Source: Clostridia bacterium
Lineage (GTDB): Bacteria > Bacillota > Clostridia > Christensenellales > CAG-138
Assembly (NCBI GenBank): GCA_016292635.1
Contig: JAEDIC010000004.1
Location: forward strand, 1-64,000
Length of the DNA: 64,000 bases
Reading direction: 5' to 3'
Part shown: positions 16,734 through 26,305 of the stretch, one piece after another
Position numbering within the stretch: the first letter of the stretch is position 1
Layout of the letters: the number at the start of each line of letters is the position of its first letter
The notes under the pieces: model-generated
The model's input: only the letters and a program-made list of their open reading frames with translations
Database searches by the model: none
What the model was told of the DNA's origin: nothing
Position numbers and translations under genes: made by a program

Positions 16734-18020
16734 TTATATCAGCGCGCAGCTGAACCAGGGGATATATGTTATAAGTGCCAGAGCAATGAGGAACACCGCC
16801 ATAAATGGCATCGCCTTTTTCGCAACCGCCATGGGCTGCTCCTTTGCAATATTTCCCGCCACGAACAGATCCAGCCCAAAAGGGGGCGTTGCAAGGCCAA
16901 TGGACAGGCAGCACACCAGTATAACGCCGAAATGCACCGGACGCACCCCAAGCTGCTCCACCACGGGCTGCAGCACGGGAGACAGTATCACTATGGCAGG
17001 GCCGGTATCCATAACCATGCCCAGCAACAGGAATATTATCACCAGCCCGGTAAGCAGTGCGGCGGGGCTATGGAAATTCGCCAACAGAAATATCTCCACC
17101 GCAGCGGTAGCCTTTGTAAGGGACAGCACCCGCCCGAAGGCCGTTGCAAAGGCCAGCACGAAGGCAAGGCCGCTGTATGTTTTTACCGTATCCTTAAGAA
17201 GCTGCCAAAGCCTCCGCAGGCTCATCGTCTTATATATGCCCATTGAAACCGCCAAAGCGTATATCACGGATACCACCGCCGCCTCGGTTGGGGTAAAGAA
17301 GCCGCTGTATATGCCGCCCAGCACTATCACAGGGCAAAGCAGCGCCCAGAAGCTTTCTTTAAAGAGCCTACACAGACCCGTTTTCCTAAGCTCCTGTATC
17401 TTGGCATTTATTAGCGCCCGGTCTTCGCCGTTTTTTGCGCAATATGCTGCGGCGTATATCATCATAAACAGGCCGATGAGCACGCCGGGCAGTATTCCGC
17501 CAAGGAAAAGATCGCCGGTGGATACCCCCGTTGCCAGAGAATACAGCACAAAGGGTATGGATGGGGGAATTATCACACCAAGGCCCCCCGCAACTGACAC
17601 CAATCCTGCGCTCCATCGTCTGTCATAGCCAAGCTCGGCAAGGAATGGTATGCACATGGAGCCCACCGCCGCAGTTGTTGCGGGGCCGGAGCCGGAAATT
17701 GCCCCATAGAACAAGCAGGTCAAAACACAGGCGCAGGGCAGTCCCCCACGAAACCTGCCTACAAAATAAGCGAAGAAGTTAAACAGTCTTCTGGATATGC
17801 CGCCTTCCGCCATTATCACGCCCCCCAGAATAAACAGGGGTACCGCAAGTATGGGGGTAAAGTTTGCGCCGGAGAAGGTATTATTAAGCAGCTGGGTTAT
17901 GGAACCGCCCTTGTCCATTATCAATATGGGAGCCGCAGCCCCGGCAACCATGCTTATCCCTATGGGCACCGTTGCGGCTATGGCTATGAGGAATACTATC
18001 AATACAAGCAGCGCCGCCAT
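16734..18020 (-). CDS. TRAP transporter large permease (DctM type)
   Basis: The 428-residue DctM-type subunit forms the ion-coupled transport path with about 12 membrane segments. Typical motifs include GISRRLFNFFAYFVGRFRGG near residue 75, the GSGPATTAAVG signature near 111, and GVIIPPSIPFVLYSLATGVS near 150. The start codon overlaps the dctQ stop by one base (TAATG), so translation is coupled. The small and large subunits are separate, the common TRAP arrangement. Confidence 0.95.
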   Translation of the reverse strand: MAALLVLIVFLIAIAATVPIGISMVAGAAAPILIMDKGGSITQLLNNTFSGANFTPILAVPLFILGGVIMAEGGISRRLFNFFAYFVGRFRGGLPCACVLTCLFYGAISGSGPATTAAVGSMCIPFLAELGYDRRWSAGLVSVAGGLGVIIPPSIPFVLYSLATGVSTGDLFLGGILPGVLIGLFMMIYAAAYCAKNGEDRALINAKIQELRKTGLCRLFKESFWALLCPVIVLGGIYSGFFTPTEAAVVSVIYALAVSMGIYKTMSLRRLWQLLKDTVKTYSGLAFVLAFATAFGRVLSLTKATAAVEIFLLANFHSPAALLTGLVIIFLLLGMVMDTGPAIVILSPVLQPVVEQLGVRPVHFGVILVCCLSIGLATPPFGLDLFVAGNIAKEQPMAVAKKAMPFMAVFLIALALITYIPWFSCALI

Positions 18021-18517
18021 TACGCATCACCCCCATGTTCCCCGCGGAGATCCGCCATGTGCATAAGAAGAACCTGTATTCCCCTGAACATGCCCAGGCC
18101 AAAGCCTGTTATCATGAAAAAATACATTGTCCACATGGGCCACAGCATGGCGGGAGACGTTTCGCCGCTTGTGTATCTGTCAACCACCAGGGGCACCGCA
18201 TGCCAAAGCAGCAGCGCCATAACTGCTATCACAATCACATCCACCGCTATATTCAGCGCAACTCGCCCCTTTGGGGGAAGCACGTCCATAAGCGCCGTTA
18301 CTCTCAGCATATTTTGGTGTCTTATTGTATAAGGAAGGGAAAGGAATACGCTGCATATCCAGGCAAAGCGGCAAAACTCCTCCGCCCAGGTAAGGGCGGG
18401 AAGCCATGGCAGTTTGCGTATCACAACCTGCAAAAGCATTACGATGACTATCAGCACAAGGCACAGTATCATGAGGAATTCCTCAAAATGCCTGTCCAGC
18501 CACTTTATCGCTTTCAT
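18020..18517 (-). CDS. TRAP transporter small permease (DctQ type)
   Basis: 165-residue membrane protein with four predicted hydrophobic helices, the usual DctQ layout. It includes WAEEFCRFAWICSVFLSLPY near residue 44, which matches the conserved W-EE-R region of the family. A good ribosome-binding site (GAGGAG) precedes the ATG. It begins 53 bases after aroE on the same strand with no terminator visible between, so aroE-dctQ-dctM-dctP may be one operon. Confidence 0.9.
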   Translation of the reverse strand: MKAIKWLDRHFEEFLMILCLVLIVIVMLLQVVIRKLPWLPALTWAEEFCRFAWICSVFLSLPYTIRHQNMLRVTALMDVLPPKGRVALNIAVDVIVIAVMALLLWHAVPLVVDRYTSGETSPAMLWPMWTMYFFMITGFGLGMFRGIQVLLMHMADLRGEHGGDA

Positions 18518-18570
18518 TGGAACTCCTCACCTCCCTATGCCATGTTGGCGCCATTTGCGGCGCGGTAAAA

Positions 18571-19452
18571 CTATCCGTCCTTATGGGATAAGCCCGCAAG
18601 AATATCAGCAAGCTCCCTTCGCATCACGTCCACAGGGGCATCCTCCCCCGTCCATATCTTTATCTGGGCGACGCCCTGGTGCAGCAGCATACCTACACCG
18701 TTTACCGTTTTGCAGCCCCTTGCCTTTGCCTGTTTCAGGAATATGGTCTCGGCAGGGTTGTATGTTGCATCGAAGCACAGCTGTTCTGCCCTGAGTATTT
18801 CCCGTGGAAACGGGGTTTGGTCTGCCGTTTCCGCCATGCCGAGTCCTGTGGCGTTTATCAGCACATTTGCCCCATGAGCTTTCTCCATAGCCTCCCCGCC
18901 GGTTTCATACGGCACATATTCCGCCCTGTCCGGAAAGGCCCTGTTTATGTCCGCCGCAAGCCTTTCCGCCCGCTCGTCAATTATATCGTATACATATATT
19001 TTTTTTGCCCCGTCATAGGCCAGCACAGTACATATGGCCCGACCCGCTCCCCCTGCGCCTGCGCAGAAAAAGCTGCATTTGGCTACATCCGTATCCGTTT
19101 CCTCCGCCATGGATATCCTAAAGCCTATGCCGTCGGTATTATATCCTATAAGTCTGCCATCCCGTATTGCCACGGTATTGACAGCGCCCATCATTTCGCA
19201 GAGGGGATCCAGCTCGTCAAGATATTTCAGCATCTCTACCTTATTGGGCTTGGTAACCGCAAAGCCTCCGAACGGCATATTGCGTATGCCGCTTATCACA
19301 TCGCCAAGGCCGTCCTGCTCCACCTCGGTATAAAAGTAAAGCATATTCTGCCCCATTGCCTTATATGCGGCATTCTGCATCCGGGCGGAAAAGGACTGAC
19401 TCAGGGGCTTGCCCAGCAGGGTAATGAATTTTGTATCGATGTTTATATCCAT
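18571..19452 (-). CDS. Shikimate dehydrogenase family protein (AroE-like), possibly NAD-dependent
   Basis: 293-residue AroE-fold oxidoreductase. The ATG at 19452 is chosen because AGGAG lies about 9-10 bases upstream. Substrate-site motifs deviate from biosynthetic AroE: SQSFS replaces the usual S-x-SP, and FAVTKPNK replaces NVTxPxK, though the lysine, NTDG and terminal QG-A motifs remain. The cofactor loop GAGGAGRA (about residue 126) is followed by VYDIIDERAE, with aspartate where NADP enzymes have N-R-T. This suggests NAD preference, as in quinate/shikimate dehydrogenases. No other aromatic-pathway gene is nearby, but a TRAP transporter follows. It could be catabolic or a divergent biosynthetic enzyme. 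Confidence 0.8.
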   Translation of the reverse strand: MDINIDTKFITLLGKPLSQSFSARMQNAAYKAMGQNMLYFYTEVEQDGLGDVISGIRNMPFGGFAVTKPNKVEMLKYLDELDPLCEMMGAVNTVAIRDGRLIGYNTDGIGFRISMAEETDTDVAKCSFFCAGAGGAGRAICTVLAYDGAKKIYVYDIIDERAERLAADINRAFPDRAEYVPYETGGEAMEKAHGANVLINATGLGMAETADQTPFPREILRAEQLCFDATYNPAETIFLKQAKARGCKTVNGVGMLLHQGVAQIKIWTGEDAPVDVMRRELADILAGLSHKDG

Positions 19453-19583
19453 AATATCGCTTCTCCTGACCGGGGTATCCTCCGGCACGGTATATACAGA
19501 TGTTATAAGTATACAACAAAACACGCAGCAGCAGGTACGCTATTTTGTCTATTTGGCGTATTTTTTCTAAAATATGTTTTTCT

Positions 19584-19613
19584 ATAGCAAAAGCCGCCGA
19601 AAAAAGCGGCGGC
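19584..19613 (-). terminator. Rho-independent terminator of the citrate lyase operon
   Basis: GCCGCCGC, a T-rich loop and CGGCGGC are followed by TTTTGC on the minus strand, about 22 bases after the citF stop. Confidence 0.75.
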
Positions 19614-19634
19614 CTTAAGATATGGGGTTATACT

Positions 19635-21200
19635 TTAATCCTGATATGGATCATAGGGCTTTATCTTGCGCACCACATCCAAAATGGTTCCGTCACGGGC
19701 CTCAAGTATGGCAACCACCTTATCCTCCCACTGAAGGTCGTCAGGTGTGCCCACAAGGCTATACGCCTTATCCTTAAGGGACTCGATCGTCACATGGGGT
19801 ATGCCCGCCTCGTCCAGACACCGGATAAGGTCAGGTCGCAGGGGGTTCACGGCGATGCCGTAATCCGTTACCAGTACATCCACACAGTCGCCGGGGGTGG
19901 TCACGGTGACCACGTTTTCGCATACCGTAGCCATGCGGCCCCGAATGAGGGGCGTCACTATAATGCAGCACTTGCTGCCTGCGGCGGTATCGGGATGGCC
20001 GCCGGGGGCGCCTCTCAACACGCCGTCGGAACCGGTAAGCACGTTTACATTGAAGCCCGTGTCTATCTCCAGCGCCGCAAGCACCACGAAATCCAGCTTG
20101 TTTACAAAGGCGCCCTTGTTGGCGGGGTTGGCATACTGGGATGCGCTCATCTCAAAGTGGTTAGGGGTCTGATTGATGCTGTTTACCGCATCCAGATCAA
20201 AATCCTGAACGTCTATAATCTTGCCCACTTTGCCCTTTTTGAGCAGCTCCACCATGGGGCCGCATATGCCGCCTATGGACCAGCCCATCTTTATTCCCCG
20301 CTCATCCATATACCGCTCAAGGAACAGATTTGCCGCAAGGGAAGGACCGCCAACGCCGGTCTGGAAGGAGAAGCCGTCCTTAAAGTAGGGAGTGGACGCT
20401 ATAACCTTCGCCACATTTTCCGCCATCATAAGATCCCGGGGATTCTGGGATATGCGGGCCGCAGCAGAAGCTATCTTTTTAGGATTGCCTATAGACTCCA
20501 CCACCACCACCGCGTCCACGTCTATGGCCTCTATGGAGGCGGGCATATTGGGGAAATCCACCAGACAGTCGGTGACCACCACAACATGGTCCGCATACTT
20601 TGCATCGGTCATGGCATAGCCAAGGCTTCCGCAGTTGCTCTTGCCGCCTATGCCCCTGCAATTGCCCACGCAGTCGCTGGTTGGGGCGGCTACGAAGGCT
20701 ATGTCGATATGCACCTCGCCGCCCTCTATCGCCCGGGGACGTCCGCCGTGGCTTCGCACTATGGCGGGGGTCTTCAGCTTGCCCGCCGAAACCACCTCGC
20801 CGATCTTGCCCCTGATGCCGGAGGTCTGTATGCCGGTTACCCAGCCCTCTTCGATATACCCCGCAACCGGGTCATGGGCCTCCCCAAGGCTGGTTGCGGC
20901 GATGGTGATATCCCGAAGTCCCATCTCCTCTATTGCTGCCGCCATAACCTGATTTACAACGAAATCGCCGTTTCGCAGGTGATGATGAAAGCTGAAGGTC
21001 ATGCCGTCCCTTGCGCCGCAAAGCTTAAGGGCGTCTGTTATGGATTCAACTATTTTGCTCTCCGCAGGATTTTCACAGCGCCGTGTTTTGGGTGCGGCTT
21101 TCTGTATATATTTGCCGTCCATGTAATTCTTGCCCTGATATACCTCCCGGCCCTTTACAAGCAGTTCATCGGGTATGTCTCTTCCTACTGCGTTCTTCAT
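19635..21200 (-). CDS. citF: Citrate lyase alpha subunit (citrate CoA-transferase)
   Basis: Transfers the acyl-carrier thioester from acetyl to citrate within citrate lyase. 521 residues, as expected. Conserved regions include TFSFHHHLRNGDFVVNQVM near residue 68, APTSDCVGNCRGIGGKSNCG near 172, and TGSDGVLRGAPGGHPDTAAG near 392. Its start overlaps the citE stop by one base (TAATG). It is last in an operon with the hydratase, icd, citD and citE, and is followed by a terminator. Confidence 0.96.
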   Translation of the reverse strand: MKNAVGRDIPDELLVKGREVYQGKNYMDGKYIQKAAPKTRRCENPAESKIVESITDALKLCGARDGMTFSFHHHLRNGDFVVNQVMAAAIEEMGLRDITIAATSLGEAHDPVAGYIEEGWVTGIQTSGIRGKIGEVVSAGKLKTPAIVRSHGGRPRAIEGGEVHIDIAFVAAPTSDCVGNCRGIGGKSNCGSLGYAMTDAKYADHVVVVTDCLVDFPNMPASIEAIDVDAVVVVESIGNPKKIASAAARISQNPRDLMMAENVAKVIASTPYFKDGFSFQTGVGGPSLAANLFLERYMDERGIKMGWSIGGICGPMVELLKKGKVGKIIDVQDFDLDAVNSINQTPNHFEMSASQYANPANKGAFVNKLDFVVLAALEIDTGFNVNVLTGSDGVLRGAPGGHPDTAAGSKCCIIVTPLIRGRMATVCENVVTVTTPGDCVDVLVTDYGIAVNPLRPDLIRCLDEAGIPHVTIESLKDKAYSLVGTPDDLQWEDKVVAILEARDGTILDVVRKIKPYDPYQD

Positions 21201-22114
21201 TATACCAGATCCCCCTTATACATTCCGCATGCCTTTGCGAGACGCAGCGTGCGCTCGGCTCCGGGCAGGAAGGCTATGTCGATCATCTTGCCGTCCACCG
21301 TGAACACGCCAAGGCCCTTCGCCGCGTTTTCACGAACGGCGTTTACGATCTTCTCCGCCTGGATTATCTCCTTTTCGGTGGGGGCGAATATCTCATGCAC
21401 AAGGCGTATCTGCTTGGGATTGATAAGGCTCTTGCCGTCAAAGCCCATGGCCTTGTTCTGGCGCACCTCTGCCTCAAAGCCCTCCATATCGTCAAGGTTT
21501 GTAAATACGGTATCGAAGCACTGTATCCCCGCGGCACGGGCAGCCAGTATCATCTGTCCCCGGGCCACCAGCATATCCACGCCGTCGGGCTGGGGAGAAG
21601 TCTGGAGGCATTTGCGAAGGTCTCCGCCAGATATCGCAACGCCAAACATACGGTCTGACGCCGCACATATCTCATACGCGTTCATTATGCCCTTGGGGCT
21701 TTCCAATGCGGCCATTATGAGAGTACGGCCCTTTTCAACGCCGAATTCTTCCTCTGCCATTTCTATTGCCGCCTCAACATCCTTAACATCCTGAGCGCTT
21801 TCGCATTTGGCTATGCGGATGCCGTCGGCGCCGCCCGCCACGCATACCCTAACATCCTCCTTCCAATGGGGAGTGTCCAGACCGTTTATGCGGACGATAA
21901 CCTCGGTATCGCCGTAGTCTATGGTCTTAAGGGCATGATACAGGGAGAAGCGGGCCGCATCCTTTTGATTCTCGGCAACGGCGTCTTCTAAATCCAGCAT
22001 TATGGAGTCAACGCCGTAGATATACGCGTCCTTTATAAGGCCGGGCTTCTGGGCGTTCATGAACATCATGGTCCGGCGCAGCCGGAACCTTTCGGGCTTG
22101 GGGCGGGGTATCAT
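21200..22114 (-). CDS. citE: Citrate lyase beta subunit (citryl-ACP lyase)
   Basis: Cleaves citryl-ACP to oxaloacetate and acetyl-ACP. 304 residues from the ATG at 22114, chosen because GGAGG lies 8-9 bases upstream and the start overlaps the citD stop (ATGA). CitE-type TIM-barrel features: SIMLDLEDAVAENQKDAAR near residue 40, EVIVRINGLDTPHW near 70, ALESPKGIMNAYEI with the metal-binding glutamate near 132, and FDGKSLINPKQI near 218. It lies between citD and citF in the classical D-E-F order. Confidence 0.96.
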   Translation of the reverse strand: MIPRPKPERFRLRRTMMFMNAQKPGLIKDAYIYGVDSIMLDLEDAVAENQKDAARFSLYHALKTIDYGDTEVIVRINGLDTPHWKEDVRVCVAGGADGIRIAKCESAQDVKDVEAAIEMAEEEFGVEKGRTLIMAALESPKGIMNAYEICAASDRMFGVAISGGDLRKCLQTSPQPDGVDMLVARGQMILAARAAGIQCFDTVFTNLDDMEGFEAEVRQNKAMGFDGKSLINPKQIRLVHEIFAPTEKEIIQAEKIVNAVRENAAKGLGVFTVDGKMIDIAFLPGAERTLRLAKACGMYKGDLV

Positions 22115-22413
22115 CTGATAACACCTCCCCAGGGTATATTTTCGGCGGACTGACCGCAGCTGCGGAATACCGCACATTCCACACGGGCCTTCAAGGTGCA
22201 TTCCAATGCGCCCTTATCCACCACGGTCACCCGGGCGGAAGACACGCCAAGCCTTTCAAGGGTTTCAAGAATGGTGGCCTTTATCTGTCTTCCGTACTGG
22301 TTCATTACGCTGCTGGTGAGGGTCAACTCTATGCCGTTATCGCCGGGCTCCACAGTCACCTGGACATCGCTGGATTCCAGCGTGCCCGCCATGGCCACGT
22401 TTTTAATATCCAT
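22111..22413 (-). CDS. citD: Citrate lyase acyl carrier protein (gamma subunit)
   Basis: 100-residue carrier that holds the triphosphoribosyl-dephospho-CoA prosthetic group. Ser14 in MAGTLESSDVQ aligns with the modified serine of Klebsiella CitD. The middle part (NQYGRQIKATILETLERLGV) is typical of the family. It starts 2 bases after icd stops and overlaps citE by 4 bases, so the genes are translationally coupled. The modifying enzymes are encoded divergently as citXG at 27,249-28,547. Confidence 0.94.
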   Translation of the reverse strand: MDIKNVAMAGTLESSDVQVTVEPGDNGIELTLTSSVMNQYGRQIKATILETLERLGVSSARVTVVDKGALECTLKARVECAVFRSCGQSAENIPWGGVIR

Positions 22414-22415
22414 TG

Positions 22416-23630
22416 CTATGCCTCCAGCTTTTTCTCAAGGCGCTCCCTTACGGAGCGGATAAAGTCGATGGTATTTACGGCCCTGGCTTCAATGCCCTCC
22501 GCAAGGTTCACAAGGTCCTTGGTCATTATGCCGTCGTTGAGGGTATCTATGCAAGCCTCCTCCAGCTTGTTGCCGAAGGCCACCAGCTCCTCAAGGCCGT
22601 CCAGCTCGCCCCTCTTCTTAAGGGCGCCGCTCCATGCGTATATGGTAGCCATGGGGTTGGTGGAAGTCTCCTCCCCCTTCAGATACCTGTAATAGTGGCG
22701 GGTTACCGTGCCGTGGGCGGCTTCGTATTCGAACTTTCCATCCGGGCTGCACAGCACAGAGGTCATCATGGCCAGAGAACCAAAGGCGGTGGATACCATG
22801 TCGCTCATAACGTCGCCGTCGTAATTCTTGCAGGCCCAGATATAGCCGCCTTCGCTGCGGATTACTCTGGCCACGGCGTCGTCTATGAGGGTATAGAAAT
22901 AGGTGATGCCAAGCTCGTCAAATCTGGCTTTGTACTCCTTTTCAAATATCTCCTGGAATATCAGCTTGAAGTTCTGATCGTACTTCTTGGAGATGGTATC
23001 CTTTGTGGAGAACCAGAGATCCTGTTTGGTATCGATGGCATACTTAAAACAGGAATGGGCGAAGGAACGGATGGAGGTGTCCTTGTTGTGCATGGCCTGC
23101 AGCACGCCGGGACACTCAAAATCGCATACCGTCTCCTTTAGGATTTCGCCGTCTTCGCCGGTGAATATCAGCTCTGCCTTGCCCTTGCCGGGTACACGTA
23201 TCTCAACCCCCTTATACACATCGCCGTAGGCATGACGGGCAATGGTAATGGGTTTCTTCCAGTTTTTTACAACGGGCTTTATACTGTCAATGGTGATGGG
23301 CGCACGGAACACGGTGCCGTCCAGTATGGAGCGGATGGTGCCGTTTGGGCTCTTCCACATTTCATGAAGGTTGTATTCCTCAACCCGTTGCTTGTTTGGG
23401 GTGATGGTAGCGCACTTTACGCCTACACCGTACTTCTTGTTTGCCATGGCGGCGTCCTTGGTTATCTGGTCACGGGTCTCATCGCGCATTTTAAGGCCCA
23501 GGTCGTAATATTCGGTCTTAAGGTCAACAAATGGAAGCAGCAGTTCCTCCTTAATCATCTTCCATATGATTCGAGTCATTTCATCGCCGTCCATCTCTAC
23601 CAGCGGAGTAGTCATCCTTATCTTTTCCAT
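22416..23630 (-). CDS. icd: Isocitrate dehydrogenase, NADP type (eukaryotic-like homodimer family)
   Basis: Oxidative decarboxylation of isocitrate to 2-oxoglutarate, or the reverse. 404 residues from the ATG at 23630, supported by AGGAG 7 bases upstream. The N-terminus KIRMTTPLVEMDGDEMTRIIW and the SPNGTIRSILDGTVFRAPI motif (about residues 92-110) are characteristic of the cytosolic/eukaryotic-like NADP enzymes rather than E. coli Icd. The metal-site aspartates and the YIWACKNYDGDVMSD motif are present. It sits between the aconitase-family gene (57 bases away) and citD (2 bases away), an unusual pairing with citrate lyase. Confidence 0.95.
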   Translation of the reverse strand: MEKIRMTTPLVEMDGDEMTRIIWKMIKEELLLPFVDLKTEYYDLGLKMRDETRDQITKDAAMANKKYGVGVKCATITPNKQRVEEYNLHEMWKSPNGTIRSILDGTVFRAPITIDSIKPVVKNWKKPITIARHAYGDVYKGVEIRVPGKGKAELIFTGEDGEILKETVCDFECPGVLQAMHNKDTSIRSFAHSCFKYAIDTKQDLWFSTKDTISKKYDQNFKLIFQEIFEKEYKARFDELGITYFYTLIDDAVARVIRSEGGYIWACKNYDGDVMSDMVSTAFGSLAMMTSVLCSPDGKFEYEAAHGTVTRHYYRYLKGEETSTNPMATIYAWSGALKKRGELDGLEELVAFGNKLEEACIDTLNDGIMTKDLVNLAEGIEARAVNTIDFIRSVRERLEKKLEA

Positions 23631-23687
23631 TTTCGTCTCCTTTTTTTGCAAAAATTTTGGATATTGCGCCGGTTGCGGCATCCTGCC

Positions 23688-25931
23688 TTATCTGCTCCGG
23701 GATGCGTAATAGTTCATCAGGCAGCCTTCCAGAATGATGGCCTTCTCGTCCTCGGTAAGGCCCTTTACATAGAGGGTTATATCTTCCACGCCGCCATCCT
23801 TCTTTATGGCCTTGGCTGGTATCTCTTCCCTTCCAGCAAGAATAGCTTCGCGGATGCCGGGGACGAATACGAAATCGCCGTCCTCATAGGGGAATTCTGC
23901 GCCTTCCGCCAAAGTGAAGGGAATAATGCCCCAGTTGATGCAGTTGCTGCGATAGCGCTTGGTGGCATATTCATAGCAGATATTGGCAAATCCGCCCAGA
24001 ACCTTCTGACAGGAAGCGGCCTGTTCGCGGGCGGAGCCGTCGCCGGGCTTGTTCGCGAATACGCAGGAGCCGAACTGGGTGTTTTTCAGCAGCTCGTCGG
24101 CACAGCCTACGGCGGAGAGGGCTTTTACCAGCTTTTCAGGCTTTGCGCCCTCACGTCGTGCAGCTTCATCAGCCGCTACAGCCTTGGAGCGGCCAACGTA
24201 TTCGGGCACCCTGCGGGACAGCGCAAACTCGCTGAGGCGCAAGGGGTTGGAACGGTAAGAGGATGTCTCGCCGGAGGGGATAAGCTCGTCGGTGGTGGTG
24301 ACGGGGTCACGGATGACAGCCGCCAGCTCAACAAGCAGATTGTCGGTGAGGGGATACATCTTGGGCCAGTCTGTGATATTGGGCCCAAGGATCAGCTCCG
24401 CATCGGGGTCGGCCTTACCGAAGCCATAATAGCAGCGGCGATCGTATACGCTGCGGTCAAACTGATACTCAATGCGCTCGGTCTCGTAGTCCACATCGGT
24501 GGCGGCGGTGATATAGCCCCCGTTCCTTGCGGTTGCGGCTATGGAACGGGCGTCCATAAGAGCAACTACGCTGAGCTGGCCTTCGCCGGGCTTTGAGCCT
24601 TCCCGGTTGGGAAAGTTGCGGGTGGTATGGCGAAGGGACAGGCCGTTGTTGGCGGGCACATCTCCCGCGCCGAAGCAGGGTCCGCAGAAGGAGGGCTTGA
24701 TAACCGCACCCGCCTCAAGGAGAGCCTCGGTCTTGCCGCTTCTTGTGAGGGCAAGGCTGGTGGGGATACTGGTTGGATATACGGAGAAGGAGAAGTAGCC
24801 GTTGCCGGTGCTTCCGCCCTTGATTATGTCGGCGGCTTCCACGATATTGTCGAACAGACCGCCGGAGCAGCCGGCGATTATGCCCTGATCCGCCATCACG
24901 CCCCTGTCGCTGACCTTGCTGCGCAGATCCAGCTTTGCCTTATTGAACTTTTTGGCGGCCTCCTCCTCTACGCCCGCAAGTATCTCATCGGCGTTCTCAA
25001 GGAACTCATGGATGGTATATGCATTGGAGGGATGGAATGGCAGGGCTATCATGGATTCTATCTTATCAAGCTCGATGGTTATGATGGCGTCGTAATACGC
25101 TCCCTCCATGGGCTCCAGCTTCCTATAGGCCTCAGGACGGCCATGTACTCTGTAATACTTTTCTATCTCCTCATCGGTGGCCCAAATGGAAGAAAGGCAG
25201 GTGGTCTCGGTGGTCATTACGTCAATGCCGCTGCGGAAGTCATAGGGCAGACTCGCAATGCCGGGACCCGCGAATTCCAGCACCTTGTTCTTTACAAGGC
25301 CCGCACCGAAGGTTTCCTTTACAAGGGCAAGGGCCACATCGTGGGGGCCAATGCCCTTCTTGGGTGCGCCTGTAACATAGCAAAGCACCACTTCGGGAGC
25401 TTTTACGTCATAGGTATTTTTAAGCAGCTGCTTTACAAGCTCAGGACCGCCCTCGCCAACGCCCATGGTGCCAAGGGCGCCGTAGCGGGTATGGCTGTCG
25501 GAGCCCAGTATCATATGGCCGCAGCGAGCCAGCTCCTCACGGGCGTAGGAGTGGATAACGCTTTGATTTGCAGGAACATATATGCCGCCGTACTTCTTTG
25601 CGGCGGAAAGGCCGAATACGTGGTCATCCTCGTTTATGGTGCCGCCAACGGCACAAAGGCTGTTGTGGCAGTTGGTCATGGCATAGGGAACAGGGAACTC
25701 CTTGAGGCCGCTTGCCCTGGCGGTCTGTATGATACCCACATAGGTTATATCGTGGGAAACCAGAGCGTCAAAGCGGATGCGCATCACATCGCCATCATGT
25801 GCCTCGTTATGGGCGTTCATGATCTGATAGGCGATGGTTCCCCTGCGGGCGCTGTTACGGTCGCAGTTGGGATCGGCTGCTACCGGCGCTCCGTTTATCC
25901 ACTGCATACCCTGCTGAACATACTTGATCAT
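23688..25931 (-). CDS. Aconitase-family hydratase (YbhJ-like)
   Basis: 747-residue protein of the aconitase superfamily, likely interconverting citrate and isocitrate given its neighbours. Key features: ILGSDSHTRYGALGTMGVGEGG (HTR near residue 147); candidate 4Fe-4S cysteines C355 (IIAGCSGG) with C416 and C419 (SFCGPCFGAGD); and the C-terminal swivel domain with NWGIIPF near residue 665. It is closer to the YbhJ/hydratase subgroup than to AcnA or AcnB, and the subgroup's substrate is less certain. AGGAGG lies 12 bases before the ATG. First gene of the acn-icd-citDEF operon. Confidence 0.85.
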   Translation of the reverse strand: MIKYVQQGMQWINGAPVAADPNCDRNSARRGTIAYQIMNAHNEAHDGDVMRIRFDALVSHDITYVGIIQTARASGLKEFPVPYAMTNCHNSLCAVGGTINEDDHVFGLSAAKKYGGIYVPANQSVIHSYAREELARCGHMILGSDSHTRYGALGTMGVGEGGPELVKQLLKNTYDVKAPEVVLCYVTGAPKKGIGPHDVALALVKETFGAGLVKNKVLEFAGPGIASLPYDFRSGIDVMTTETTCLSSIWATDEEIEKYYRVHGRPEAYRKLEPMEGAYYDAIITIELDKIESMIALPFHPSNAYTIHEFLENADEILAGVEEEAAKKFNKAKLDLRSKVSDRGVMADQGIIAGCSGGLFDNIVEAADIIKGGSTGNGYFSFSVYPTSIPTSLALTRSGKTEALLEAGAVIKPSFCGPCFGAGDVPANNGLSLRHTTRNFPNREGSKPGEGQLSVVALMDARSIAATARNGGYITAATDVDYETERIEYQFDRSVYDRRCYYGFGKADPDAELILGPNITDWPKMYPLTDNLLVELAAVIRDPVTTTDELIPSGETSSYRSNPLRLSEFALSRRVPEYVGRSKAVAADEAARREGAKPEKLVKALSAVGCADELLKNTQFGSCVFANKPGDGSAREQAASCQKVLGGFANICYEYATKRYRSNCINWGIIPFTLAEGAEFPYEDGDFVFVPGIREAILAGREEIPAKAIKKDGGVEDITLYVKGLTEDEKAIILEGCLMNYYASRSR

Positions 25932-26050
25932 CTGATGCTGTCCCTCCTGATTAAATTGTATTGAATGACGATGTTGTTGACTGAAGATTCAAGTTTTTTG
26001 CTTTGCTGTGATGTTTAGAATATATTAATCAGCTTTACCGTTATATTAAA

Positions 26051-26081
26051 ATTATAATTTCCGGAATATCCTTCTGTCCAA
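26051..26081 (-). promoter_or_regulatory. Possible promoter of the acn-icd-citDEF operon
   Basis: Minus-strand TTGGAC (26076-26081) and TATAAT (26051-26056) with a long 19-base spacer. The 374-base divergent region (25,932-26,305) is A+T-rich compared with the genes and has no ORF of note. Confidence 0.35.
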
Positions 26082-26139
26082 CTGAATTTTTTAAACAATT
26101 CCGCAGTTTTATTCGTTGTTTTCACATCTCCCTCCCACC

Positions 26140-26169
26140 TTGATATGACAGCCGCTTTTCTGTTATACT
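26140..26169 (+). promoter_or_regulatory. Probable promoter of citC-citXG
   Basis: TTGATA (26140-26145), 18-base spacer and TATACT (26164-26169). It is followed by a leader of about 130 bases before the citC start. Confidence 0.55.
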
Positions 26170-26305
26170 GTGGGCAAAAGTTAGCTTCTCCACCCATGTT
26201 CAAAGAGCGCGAACCGCGCTGAAACAGTCCCCGCCGCCCAATGAAGAAGCAGGATTGTATACAATTACTCAAATATACATTTGGAAGCACCCCGGAGGTT
26301 TTTTC

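Noticed and set aside
15636..18517. TRAP transporter as the citrate importer of the citrate lyase locus
   Set aside because: A terminator and the AroE-like gene separate it from citF, so the operon link is to AroE; citrate as ligand is not excluded but is not supported.
19545..21794. 749-codon plus-strand open frame
   Set aside because: Antisense to citF and citE; histidine/tyrosine-rich composition typical of a reversed coding strand in G+C-rich genes.
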